Source: a bacterium
GTDB lineage: Bacteria; Chloroflexota; Anaerolineae; Caldilineales; Caldilineaceae
Direction of reading: 5' to 3'
Assembly: GCA_016124945.1 (NCBI GenBank)
Contig: WGMT01000044.1
Coordinates: 1-64,000 of the forward strand
DNA: 64,000 bases
Shown: positions 25,947-33,896 of the stretch, piece by piece
How positions within the stretch are numbered: position 1 is the first letter of the stretch
Layout: the number at the start of each line of letters is the position of its first letter
Translations under genes and position numbers: made by a program
Notes under the pieces: generated by a model
What the model was told of the DNA's origin: nothing
Databases searched by the model: none
Seen by the model: only the letters and a program-made list of their open reading frames with translations

Positions 25947-27455
25947 TTACAATCCCTTCTCCGCCTCCGCCACCGCCACCGAAAGCGCCTTTGCCTTGTT
26001 GATCGATTCATGATACTCCGCCGTGGGATCGCTATCGGCCACGATGCCGCCGCCGGCCTGAAGGTGACATGTCTTCCCCTGCATCACAATCGTGCGAATG
26101 GTGATGCAGGTGTCCATCGTGCCGTCGTAGCCGATGTAGCCGACGGCCCCGGCGTAGAGACCGCGGCGGGTGCCTTCCAATTCTTCAATGATCTCCATGG
26201 CCCGCACTTTGGGCGCGCCGCTGACTGTCCCCGCGGGGAAGGTGGCGCGCAGCAGGCTGAAGGCATCGTGTTCGGGTTTGACGCGGCCGCGCACGTCGCT
26301 GACGATGTGCATGACATGGCTGTAACGCTCCACATTCATCATCGTCGGCACGGTGACGGTGCCATACTCGCAGACGCGGCCCAGGTCGTTGCGGCCCAGA
26401 TCCACCAACATCACGTGCTCGGCCCGCTCCTTCGGATCGGCCAGCAGTTCGGAGGCCAGGGCGTTGTCCTCTTCTTCAGACTTGCCGCGCCAGCGTGTCC
26501 CCGCGATGGGGTGGAGGTAGGCGTGACCGTCTTCGAGCATCACGTGCATTTCGGGGCTGGAGCCGATCACGCGGATCGGTTCGCCCGTGGGCGCGGCGCC
26601 GGCCACGCCGTTGAAGTCTAAAAAGTACATGTAGGGCGACGGATTGAGCATGCGCAGCGCCCGATAAATGGTGAAGGGATCGGCGTCGGTCTCGCGGCTG
26701 AGCCGCTGGCTGAGGACCACCTGGAAGATGTCGCCCGCCTTGACGTACTCCTGGGCGGAGCGTACATTGTCTTCGTGCTGGGCCTGTGTGAAGTTGCTGC
26801 GCCACTCCGCGCCGCTGGCGCACTCGTAGGCGGGCGGCGGAATGAGCGGCTTGCGCAGATCGGCGATGATGTTGTCGATGCGGGCCACGGCGTCGGCGTA
26901 GGCAGCGCGTAGATCGTCCTCGACGCGCATATTGGCGATAACGATCAATTTGTGGCGCACATGGTCGAAGACCACCAGGTTGTCGGTGAAGAGGAGCGCC
27001 ATGTCTGGCACGTTAAGATCATGGGCTGCGCTTTGGGGTAGCCGCTCCATGAAACGCACCAGATCGTAGCCGAAGTAGCCCACCGCGCCACCGATGAAGC
27101 GAGGCAGCCCGGGTAGACGCACCGGTTTGCGCGACGACAGGATCTCCTTCACCACGTCCAGCGGATCGCCTGCCGTTACCTCCAGGATCGAGCCACCCGC
27201 CGCGCCAATGGTCACTCGATTCGCCTGCGCTGTCACCGTCATCGGTGGGTGGACGCCGAGAAAGCTGTAACGACCGACCTGTTCCCCCTTTTCCACCGAT
27301 TCCAGCAGAAAGCTAGGTCCACCGTTGCGCAGCTTCAAGTAGACCGACACCGGTGTCTCCAAATCTGCCGGTAGCTCGCGGTAGATGGGGATCAGATTCC
27401 CTTCCGTTGCCAGCGAACGTACTTCTTCGAGCGTGGGTTTGTATTGTGGTGCCAT
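25947..27455 (-). CDS. trpE: Anthranilate synthase component I
   Basis: 502 residues. SFLLESVEKGEQVGRYSFLG contains the LLES element used for tryptophan feedback binding. The catalytic domain shows PIAGTRWRGKSEEED, VDLGRNDLGRVCEYGTV, FPAGTVSGAPKVRAMEIIEE and GYIGYDGTMDTCITIRT, the full chorismate-binding signature. With TrpG it turns chorismate and glutamine into anthranilate. AGGAG lies eight bases before the ATG, and the transcript begins with a Trp T-box, so expression should rise when tRNA-Trp is uncharged while enzyme activity is probably inhibited by tryptophan. Confidence 0.97.
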   Translation of the reverse strand: MAPQYKPTLEEVRSLATEGNLIPIYRELPADLETPVSVYLKLRNGGPSFLLESVEKGEQVGRYSFLGVHPPMTVTAQANRVTIGAAGGSILEVTAGDPLDVVKEILSSRKPVRLPGLPRFIGGAVGYFGYDLVRFMERLPQSAAHDLNVPDMALLFTDNLVVFDHVRHKLIVIANMRVEDDLRAAYADAVARIDNIIADLRKPLIPPPAYECASGAEWRSNFTQAQHEDNVRSAQEYVKAGDIFQVVLSQRLSRETDADPFTIYRALRMLNPSPYMYFLDFNGVAGAAPTGEPIRVIGSSPEMHVMLEDGHAYLHPIAGTRWRGKSEEEDNALASELLADPKERAEHVMLVDLGRNDLGRVCEYGTVTVPTMMNVERYSHVMHIVSDVRGRVKPEHDAFSLLRATFPAGTVSGAPKVRAMEIIEELEGTRRGLYAGAVGYIGYDGTMDTCITIRTIVMQGKTCHLQAGGGIVADSDPTAEYHESINKAKALSVAVAEAEKGL

Positions 27456-27487
27456 GATCTTCTCTCCTGGGTGTGATTTGGGGAAGG

Positions 27488-27594
27488 GGAGATTAGGAGA
27501 TTAGGAGATTAAGCGATTGGGGATCGTGTATAGCAAGTGATCTCCCTTTGTCGCGACTCTCCTCAATCTCCTAATCTCTCAATCTCCTAATCTC
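27488..27594. repeat. Word-built inverted repeat between T-box and trpE
   Basis: gagattaggagattaggaga and the following ttaagcgattg are mirrored by caatctcctaatctctcaat and ctcctaatctc (27564-27594): three copies of the word ggagatta on each side. It would form a hairpin of about 30 bp in the trpE leader after the T-box terminator. No T run. Confidence 0.75.
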
Positions 27595-27600
27595 TTCTGC

Positions 27601-27665
27601 AAACAAAAAGCCCCCGTCTCCAAACACAAAGTGGAATCTTCCACTCTGCATCTGGGGACGAGGGC
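27601..27665 (-). terminator. T-box-controlled intrinsic terminator
   Basis: On the minus strand AGCCCTCGTCCCCA pairs with TGGAGACGGGGGCT (12 of 14, plus strand 27652-27665 with 27609-27622) and is followed by TTTTTGTTT. The 5' arm lies 15 bases beyond the T-box sequence, the geometry expected for mutually exclusive terminator and antiterminator. Confidence 0.9.
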
Positions 27666-27973
27666 TGTATCTCAGCGCCCGCGGTGCCACCCCGCTTAAA
27701 CTTGCCAATAAAAAATCCCTACGTAAAGCGCAGGGACATTGGCCAGTCTCACTCTGCGAAGACGGGAACAGGTTGTTCCGATCCTCCGCGCCTTGATAAC
27801 GGTGGCGTTTCCGGGGACGGCTACTTGTTGGCATCTACATACCTACGTTCGCCGCCCGACTCCCCGGCCCATTCACTGGCTGCGCTGTTATCCCCTTTCC
27901 ACCCACTGGGGACTCTCTGGAACCCGCTTCGACAGCTACTCTTCCGGTTCAACGTCTGTCTGTCTCAATTGTG
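27601..27973 (-). promoter_or_regulatory. Tryptophan T-box riboswitch upstream of trpE
   Basis: The minus-strand leader contains the T-box core GGGTGGCACCGCG (plus strand 27680-27692), whose TGGC bulge pairs with the free acceptor end of uncharged tRNA. Stem I is recognisable: AGTA on the 5' side, the AGAGAG bulge, and the specifier loop reading GTGAA-TGG-GCC. The specifier TGG (plus strand 27869-27871) is the tryptophan codon. A terminator follows the T-box sequence. T-boxes bind their cognate uncharged tRNA and then prevent termination, so this one should switch on trpE and downstream genes in tryptophan starvation. Confidence 0.93.
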
Positions 27974-27979
27974 AAAGAT

Positions 27980-28008
27980 ACTATACGCGATGCCCTTTGT
28001 GTTGTCAA
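27980..28008 (-). promoter_or_regulatory. Sigma70-like promoter of the T-box/trpE transcript
   Basis: On the minus strand TTGACA (plus strand 28003-28008), a spacer of exactly 17 bases, then TATAGT (27980-27985). Transcription would start near 27973, just upstream of stem I of the T-box. Confidence 0.85.
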
Positions 28009-28128
28009 GCAATCTGGCAAGCCAACTTTGAGTCTGAAGGGTTTCTTCTTGTTGCGGTTTTTCTCTCGGCTTAGGTATGCTCTGATGCAACCGGTTTCAT
28101 TTGGCGCTGTTTTTTTTTCGGTGACACC

Positions 28129-28157
28129 TTGACAAAACCGAAATTGCCTCGTATTCT
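28129..28157 (+). promoter_or_regulatory. Sigma70-like promoter of the sugar ABC operon
   Basis: TTGACA (28129-28134), 17-base spacer, TATTCT (28152-28157); predicted start near 28164, leaving a 5' leader of about 260 bases before the first permease gene. Confidence 0.7.
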
Positions 28158-28171
28158 GGACAAGAACCCCC

Positions 28172-28204
28172 GGTTCATCGGTTTGAACCACATCAACCGA
28201 TGAA
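28172..28204 (+). promoter_or_regulatory. Candidate operator at the ABC operon start site
   Basis: ttcatcggtt (28174-28183) and aaccgatgaa (28195-28204) are perfect inverted repeats 11 bases apart; within them ggttca...tgaacc (28172-28189) forms a second, overlapping palindrome. Placement just after the predicted transcription start suits a repressor site. No regulator gene is adjacent. 28205-28426 holds nothing else I recognise. Confidence 0.5.
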
Positions 28205-28426
28205 TTGTACTTATACCACATAAGTGTTCGTAATAGAGTCTAGCCGAAAAAATTCAACCACATAGTTCTTTGGGCCTGCTGTACAGGATAAGAAACCTTC
28301 TTGCCTGTGCTCTTGCCCTGTATGTCGATCTCTGCATTGCTCTCTACGCTATTTGGACTTCACTCAATCGTTTTCCCTTCGATCTACTAGTGAATTTGCA
28401 CAATTGAATCTACGGAAAGCAATTCT

Positions 28427-29455
28427 ATGACACGAGAAGTTGCCGTTTCTGCGAAGTATCCCTCAGGCACTGCCCAGTCGCTCCCGAAACAGAAGAAGCG
28501 TTGGCGTGCAGATACGCTATACACCAATCTCTCTTATGTACTGATGATTGTACCGGGCGCGATATGGCTCTTTTTGTTTGCTTACCTGCCCATGCCCGGT
28601 ATTGTGATGGCTTTCAAAGATTACCGACTTTCTCGTCCTCCAGAAGACTCTTGGATCCAAAACAGATTCATTTACAGTCTTATTGAAAGCCCGTGGGTAG
28701 GTTTAGACAATTTCAGGTATCTGATTCTGCCAACGAATATTGAAAACACATTGATGTATGTGCGCAACACGATTTTCTACAACCTACTCTTCATCGTCGT
28801 GGGGTTGGTGCTGGCTGTTGCGCTTGCTGTCATCATCAATGAGTTGACCAATCAGTTTTTTGCCAAGTTTTACCACTCGATTCTCTTCCTCCCCTACTTC
28901 ATTTCGTGGATTGTTGTTGCCTACGTTGTCTATGCGTTGGGTAGCTCCAGCGGGATCATCAACTCCATTAACATCAATCTTGGCCTCCCCCCCATCGAAG
29001 TCTACAAAGAAGAGATCTACTGGCCCTTCATCTTCTTGGTGGCAAACATCTGGAAATACACCGGCAATGGCTCCATCATCTATCTGGCCACAATTGCCAG
29101 CATTCCGCGTGAACTTTACGAAGCCGCCGCAGTGGACGGTGCCGGGAAGTGGCATCAGTTCAAGTCGATTACCTTACCCCATCTGATGCCGGTGATCGTA
29201 CTGCTCCAGATCCTGGCGATCGGACGTATCCTCGGATCCGACTTCGACATGTTCTACACGTTGCCCAACGGTGCCGCTCTGGTAAAGGATGTCACCTACA
29301 CACTCGACGTTTTCGTGTATAGCATGTTACGAAGCGCCACGCCTCTAGGATATCCGGCTGCTGCCGCTTTCCTACAATCACTCTTTGGCTTCTTCTTAAT
29401 ACTGATCACCAACTTCATTGTGCGTAGGATTAGACCTGACCTGGCATTGTTCTAG
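28427..29455 (+). CDS. Sugar ABC transporter permease, LplB/YteP-type
   Basis: 342 residues, six main membrane helices. The cytoplasmic EAA loop (ELYEAAAVDGAGKWHQFKSI) that docks the ATPase is intact, and the N-terminus LMIVPGAIWLFLFAYLPMPG is typical of the LplB/YteP/AraP-like branch of carbohydrate uptake 1 permeases. It pairs with the next gene; no ATPase gene is present, so a shared MsmK-like ATPase encoded elsewhere is expected, as usual for this branch. Confidence 0.92.
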   Translation: MTREVAVSAKYPSGTAQSLPKQKKRWRADTLYTNLSYVLMIVPGAIWLFLFAYLPMPGIVMAFKDYRLSRPPEDSWIQNRFIYSLIESPWVGLDNFRYLILPTNIENTLMYVRNTIFYNLLFIVVGLVLAVALAVIINELTNQFFAKFYHSILFLPYFISWIVVAYVVYALGSSSGIINSININLGLPPIEVYKEEIYWPFIFLVANIWKYTGNGSIIYLATIASIPRELYEAAAVDGAGKWHQFKSITLPHLMPVIVLLQILAIGRILGSDFDMFYTLPNGAALVKDVTYTLDVFVYSMLRSATPLGYPAAAAFLQSLFGFFLILITNFIVRRIRPDLALF

Positions 29456-29476
29456 GGGAGATAGAGGGAATAGACA

Positions 29477-30436
29477 ATGACGACAGAAACCATAGTCAAG
29501 ACGACACCACAGCAATCACCGCGCCTCTTTTTTCGAAAGAAGGAACGCGATGTGCTGGCAATCTCGCCTACAACCAACTGGGGGTTCAACCTGCTGTTGT
29601 TGGTCGTTTGTATCATCACCTTGATTCCGATCTATGTGATTGTAATTGCTTCAATCACTTCGGAAGCTTCTCTGACAACAAACGGTTATCGCCTGTGGCC
29701 CGAAGAGTTCTCGTTGATGGCCTATACTTTCCTCTTCAGCCAGGGTTCGATTGTGATGACTGCCTACAAAAACACCATCATTTCCACCGTGGCCGGCACA
29801 ATTCTGTCGGTGATTATGGTGGGGTTGTATGCCTACCCGCTTTCGCGAGACAATTTCAAACTCGGCACGTTTTTTACCTTCTATGCCTTCTTTACCATGT
29901 TGTTCAGCGGTGGATTGGTTGCTTATTACATGGTGGCGCGACAGGTGCTGCTCTTGCAAGACACTCTGTGGGCGCTCTTTTTGCCTTCGGCCTTCAGCCC
30001 TTTCTGGGTAATTGTGATGCGCACTTTCTACAAAACGAATGTGCCCAACGAGATCATCGAAGCTGCGCGCATTGACGGCGCCAGCGAATGGCGCACCTTC
30101 ATCCAAATTGTGGTGCCGCTTTCGGTACCTGGACTGGCGACTGTTGCCCTCTTCAGCGCCATTGGCATCTGGAACAATTTCTTTAACGCCCTGCTGTTGG
30201 TTGACGATGCGCAGTATTACAGCTTGCAATTCACCATCTACACAACACTGAACAATATTCGCTTCTTACTAGAAAACGCCGACAAGATGCAAGGATTGGT
30301 CAATATCTCTGAACTGCCGTCTCAGACCTTCCGCATGGCCATGGCCGTGGTGACGGTCGGACCCGTGATCTTTGCCTATCCTTTCTTCCAGCGCTTCTTC
30401 ATCAAGGGGCTGACCATCGGCGCTATCAAGGGGTAG
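29477..30436 (+). CDS. Sugar ABC transporter permease, LplC/YtcP-type
   Basis: 319 residues with six membrane helices and EAA loop EIIEAARIDGASEWRTFIQI. GLTIGAIKG at the C-terminus is the hallmark ending of LplC/YtcP permeases. GAGGGA precedes the ATG 21 bases after the previous stop, so both permeases are translated from one mRNA. It forms the second half of the heterodimeric channel. Confidence 0.92.
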   Translation: MTTETIVKTTPQQSPRLFFRKKERDVLAISPTTNWGFNLLLLVVCIITLIPIYVIVIASITSEASLTTNGYRLWPEEFSLMAYTFLFSQGSIVMTAYKNTIISTVAGTILSVIMVGLYAYPLSRDNFKLGTFFTFYAFFTMLFSGGLVAYYMVARQVLLLQDTLWALFLPSAFSPFWVIVMRTFYKTNVPNEIIEAARIDGASEWRTFIQIVVPLSVPGLATVALFSAIGIWNNFFNALLLVDDAQYYSLQFTIYTTLNNIRFLLENADKMQGLVNISELPSQTFRMAMAVVTVGPVIFAYPFFQRFFIKGLTIGAIKG

Positions 30437-30612
30437 ACGTTTTGTGTGTAGAAGCGCATTCAGAGCGGCTGTGATTCATTTTGTTGTCATATACTTGTTG
30501 CTGTCATGTTCCCACACTTCGGTTACAGACGAGATACCGATTCATGACCGCACCTGATATATGTGGTTCCCTAAACTTTCTTAATTTCACTCTTTGCAAA
30601 GGAAAGAAGAAG

Positions 30613-32166
30613 ATGCGCAGAAAGTTCACCTCACTCTTGCTTTTTGTAGCAATCCTGGCGCTTTTGGCTGGTTGTGCACCCGCCGCTGCGCCATCCGCAG
30701 GCGGCGACTCCACTCAAGGTTCCTCTTCGAGTTCGAGCAGTGTGGTAGTGCTCGACTACTACTGGATCGGCAACGGCGACACCGATCAACGTGCAGCCGT
30801 TGAAGCAGCCATCAACGAATATGTTGAACCGTTAATCGGCGTCAACGTCAACTTCAACATTGTGGGCTGGGGCGACTGGGACACCAAGGCCATTACAGCG
30901 CTCCAGGCCGGTGAGGACGCAGATATTTTCTTCACCGCCGATTGGCGCAACTACATGCAACTTGTGACGCAAGGGCTCTTCCTGCCGCTGAACGATGACA
31001 ACAGCGAGTATGGCAATCTGCTCGAGCAGTACGGCCAGGAGATCGTTAAGGGGCTGAACCCGGCCTTCATCACCGGTACACAGATCGACGGCGTCAACTA
31101 CGCTGTGCCCACCAACAAAGAGTTGACCGTCCCCGAAGGCTTCATCTACAACGTCACATTGGCCGAAGAGATCGGCTTCACCGAAGCGGAAGCCGCCAAC
31201 ATCAAGGGGCTGCGCGATCTGGAACCCTGGCTCGAAAAGGCCAAGGCCGCCCGCCCCGACGAATACCCCTACCTTACCGACGGTGGTGGTGGTTTCCAAC
31301 CGTTCGTGCCTGGCTTTGCTGCCGGTGTACCCAGCGGCCTGGTCGGCATGCGGTACGAGCCGGATGCTTCAGGCAACTTCGATGAAACCATTGTCAGCAC
31401 CGTGGAAACTGACTGGGCGGCCGAACACACCGCCATTATGCGTGAGTGGTACACCAAGGGCTGGATTCATCCAGATGCTGGTCTCACCACCTTTAACACC
31501 GGTGAGATCCGCAATGCAGGCCGCTTCTTCATCGAGTCTCAGCCGCTCAAGGGCAGCAATATCAAGGCGCAGGAACTGATCAATGCTTCCGGTAACCCTG
31601 ATCTAGAACTGAAGGAAATCTACTCACAGAGCAAAGTCAACATTACCACTCACTCTGGTGGTTCTATGCTGGCCATTCCAATTGTCTCCGATCACCCAGC
31701 CGAAGCAATGAAGTTCATTAACCTTATGCACAGCGATTCGACCCTGCTCAACATGATGTTGTTTGGCGTCCAGGGCACGCACTGGGAATTGGAGGCCGAT
31801 GGACGTGTGAACATCATCGAAAGCGGCTGGTACGGTGCACACGGCGGCGCGTGGACGCTTGGCAACACCTTGCTTCAGGCCGTTTCCAACCGTGAAGACC
31901 CCGACAAGAACCGACTGTTGATCGAATACTCTAACGATTCTGTGGATCATCCGTCACTGGGCTTTCGCTTCCGCACCGATCCTGTGGCGGCTGAGTTGAC
32001 CGCACTCTCTGCGGTTTCAGACGGCCTACACCGTGCCCTGATGACCGGGTATGTCGATCCTGCTGTGGAATTGCCCAATTACATTGAAGCGCTGAAAGCG
32101 GCTGGTCTCGATACCGTAAAGGCCGAAGTCGAGAAGCAGTACGCCGAGTGGAAGGCGAACAGGTAA
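30613..32166 (+). CDS. Extracellular solute-binding lipoprotein, LplA-type
   Basis: 517 residues from ATG 30613 (AAGGA upstream). Lipoprotein signal with lipobox LAGC, then a Ser-rich linker and a family 1 binding-protein fold (VLDYYWIGNGDTDQRAAVEA, DIFFTADWRNYMQLVTQGLF, PTNKELTVPEGFIYN). It captures the sugar, probably an oligosaccharide, and delivers it to the two permeases upstream. The 176-base gap to permease 2 has no terminator. The GH1 beta-glucosidase 1.7 kb away makes a beta-linked glucoside a plausible ligand; this is inference. Confidence 0.92.
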   Translation: MRRKFTSLLLFVAILALLAGCAPAAAPSAGGDSTQGSSSSSSSVVVLDYYWIGNGDTDQRAAVEAAINEYVEPLIGVNVNFNIVGWGDWDTKAITALQAGEDADIFFTADWRNYMQLVTQGLFLPLNDDNSEYGNLLEQYGQEIVKGLNPAFITGTQIDGVNYAVPTNKELTVPEGFIYNVTLAEEIGFTEAEAANIKGLRDLEPWLEKAKAARPDEYPYLTDGGGGFQPFVPGFAAGVPSGLVGMRYEPDASGNFDETIVSTVETDWAAEHTAIMREWYTKGWIHPDAGLTTFNTGEIRNAGRFFIESQPLKGSNIKAQELINASGNPDLELKEIYSQSKVNITTHSGGSMLAIPIVSDHPAEAMKFINLMHSDSTLLNMMLFGVQGTHWELEADGRVNIIESGWYGAHGGAWTLGNTLLQAVSNREDPDKNRLLIEYSNDSVDHPSLGFRFRTDPVAAELTALSAVSDGLHRALMTGYVDPAVELPNYIEALKAAGLDTVKAEVEKQYAEWKANR

Positions 32167-32193
32167 CACCCGTGTAGCTTTTTCACCAATTGC

Positions 32194-32231
32194 AGACCCG
32201 CCAAGTTTCAAAAACCTGGCGGGTCTCTTTT
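32194..32231 (+). terminator. Terminator of the sugar ABC operon
   Basis: agacccgcca (32194-32203) pairs perfectly with tggcgggtct (32217-32226), loop 13 bases, followed by ctttt. Confidence 0.85.
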
Positions 32232-32263
32232 GTTGTGCAGGTGTCGTATCAGGCTTGAGTCGG

Positions 32264-32821
32264 CTACGTATCGCTCCAACGCTCCCTACCCTGAAATGCC
32301 CACTGCTCGCGTCGCCGTTCTACGTTGACAACGTTGTGTTGGTCGAAGATTTCAGCGATTGCTGATACATTTTCTTCTGGTGTGTGCGCCACCACCAGTA
32401 CACCACCTTGTTTGAGACCTTCGATGTAGAAGTTGGCATCTTCTTCCGATGCGCCATAGCCCAGCAGTGCGCCCATAAAGGCACCACCAGCTGCGCCCAA
32501 TGTTGTGCTGGTGGCGGCAGTGCCGATGGCCGCAGCCAGCGCCCCCGCGCCAAGGACCTGGCCCACACCAGGAATCAAGAAAAACGAGGCACCGGCTACC
32601 ACACCTACCAAAACGCCGGCTGCACCACCAGCCATTGCGCCATATTGGGCGCTTTTCGCAACGCCCTGCTCTTCATCTTCGGCGTTGAGCCCTTCGCGAA
32701 AATCTTCATGACGTCCAAAGAGGCCAAAATCCGTCTCCGGCAAATTGTGTTTATTAAGGACATCGATAACAGGTTCTGCATCGGCTCGTGAATCGAAAAG
32801 GCCAAGGATATACGTTTTCAT
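32264..32821 (-). CDS. Glycine-zipper membrane-associated protein with general-stress-protein-like N-terminus
   Basis: 185 residues from the ATG at 32821 (AAGGAAGGA upstream). MKTYILGLFDSRADAEPVID and LNKHNLPETDFGLF resemble the YflT/17M general-stress domain. The centre (about 64-125) is a long Gly/Ala hydrophobic run (GAMAGGAAGVLVGVVAG; GTAATSTTLGAAGGAFMGAL), a glycine-zipper hairpin likely to insert in membranes. A second alpha/beta half (FYIEGLKQGGVLVVAHTPEE) follows. Proteins like this are common in Chloroflexota and Cyanobacteria; function unknown. Confidence 0.75.
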   Translation of the reverse strand: MKTYILGLFDSRADAEPVIDVLNKHNLPETDFGLFGRHEDFREGLNAEDEEQGVAKSAQYGAMAGGAAGVLVGVVAGASFFLIPGVGQVLGAGALAAAIGTAATSTTLGAAGGAFMGALLGYGASEEDANFYIEGLKQGGVLVVAHTPEENVSAIAEIFDQHNVVNVERRREQWAFQGRERWSDT

Positions 32822-32890
32822 CGTTTCATCCTTCCTTGTTATGACAAAACCACTAAAAGGGGCTAGCGCGAAAGGGGGCACAGACAAATC

Positions 32891-32931
32891 GAAAAATGAA
32901 GCCCTCCCCAAGTTTTACCCCGGAGAGGGCT
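32891..32931 (-). terminator. Terminator downstream of the phasin-like gene
   Basis: On the minus strand AGCCCTCTCC pairs with GGGGAGGGCT (plus 32922-32931 with 32900-32909, one G-U/mismatch), followed by TCATTTTTC. It ends the phasin-like transcript 128 bases after its stop and separates it from the glycine-zipper gene. 32935-33058 holds nothing else. Confidence 0.8.
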
Positions 32932-33058
32932 ACCCCATGACCCGAGGTACAAAAGTGTGTTTCATACCCCGCTTAAGATTATTCGATTGTTGTGTCCCCG
33001 TCGATACATCGTGGTATACGTTCACGAAACAGAAGACGATACATGTTCAACCCGACGA

Positions 33059-33739
33059 TTATGCTGTGTTTGTTCCTTCGATCAATCGATCAACCTCACG
33101 CAAAATGGTCACTCGTCCCTCATTGCTGACCTCGTAGCTCTTGATTGCCACTAGCTCATTCATCTCAAAGGAGCCAAGCATCGCAATGATCTCTCTGGCG
33201 GTCATTTCGTTGTAACCTGTGATGGGGACGACCATGACTTCACCTTCGCCCTGTACCAAGACTTCCTGTTTTGCAGCCAGTTGTGCGTCGATCTTTTGGC
33301 TCAGCGCTTCGATTTCGATGCTTAGCTTGCTGATACGCTCACGGCTGGGAATCCCCAATCGTTCGAGCACTCGTTCTACCTGATTTTCTAGATCGGCTTC
33401 GACAGACTCTTCCATCTCATTTGCTTGCCGGGCAAATCGATTGCGCACTTTGTCGAAGCGAGATTCCATTGCTTTGAACTGTTCTTCTGCCTGTGCTCGA
33501 ACCTGTTCTGTACGTCGATTGGTCGCTGCCTCAAGCTCTTCGCCTCGGTCTTCAGCTTTACCAAGTACGTGCTTGCTTCGATCTAACAAGGTCATGGCTT
33601 CATCATAGGCCATTCCCCACAATCCGGCATAGGCCAGCACAGCCTTGCGCCCAGCCTTGCGCATCTGACGCAAGCTGTTGTCCACTTGCTCCTGTGCATC
33701 CCGTAAATCAACGTTGCGAACACTTAATCGAACTTCCAT
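33059..33739 (-). CDS. Phasin-like / PHA granule-associated helical protein with C-terminal alpha domain
   Basis: 226 residues. The N-terminal half is amphipathic helix (QVDNSLRQMRKAGRKAVLAY, then long coiled coil rich in E, R, Q). VERVLERLGIPSRERISKL followed by IEALSQKIDAQ closely matches the PhaF/PhaI-type phasin segment. The last 55 residues (PITGYNEMTAREIIAMLG; YEVSNEGRVTILREVDRLIE) are a small helical domain often fused to such proteins and also found in other contexts. Phasins coat polyhydroxyalkanoate granules; no PHA synthase lies in the window, so a general membrane or granule-coating role is as likely. Confidence 0.65.
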   Translation of the reverse strand: MEVRLSVRNVDLRDAQEQVDNSLRQMRKAGRKAVLAYAGLWGMAYDEAMTLLDRSKHVLGKAEDRGEELEAATNRRTEQVRAQAEEQFKAMESRFDKVRNRFARQANEMEESVEADLENQVERVLERLGIPSRERISKLSIEIEALSQKIDAQLAAKQEVLVQGEGEVMVVPITGYNEMTAREIIAMLGSFEMNELVAIKSYEVSNEGRVTILREVDRLIEGTNTA

Positions 33740-33783
33740 TTTCGGTTCCTTTCTTATGCAAACGGCTCAATGCCGTAACTGTA

Positions 33784-33834
33784 CAAACAAAATGACGCAC
33801 CGCGTTATGGCTCAATCATAACACGGTGCGTCAT
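33784..33834 (-). terminator. Terminator of the GH1 gene
   Basis: Plus-strand arms 33792-33809 and 33817-33834 match at 17 of 18 positions, loop 7. Read on the minus strand the hairpin is followed by TTTTGTTTG. It stands 63 bases after the GH1 stop. Confidence 0.88.
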
Positions 33835-33896
33835 GGGTGTCAAGCGTCTGCTTTAGACAGGGGCCTGTCAAACATGCCCACAGGGCAATCAGTGGA

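Noticed and set aside
27571..27834. 87-codon minus-strand open frame over the T-box
   Set aside because: Its sequence is the T-box, antiterminator and terminator; RNA structure explains the region better than a protein.
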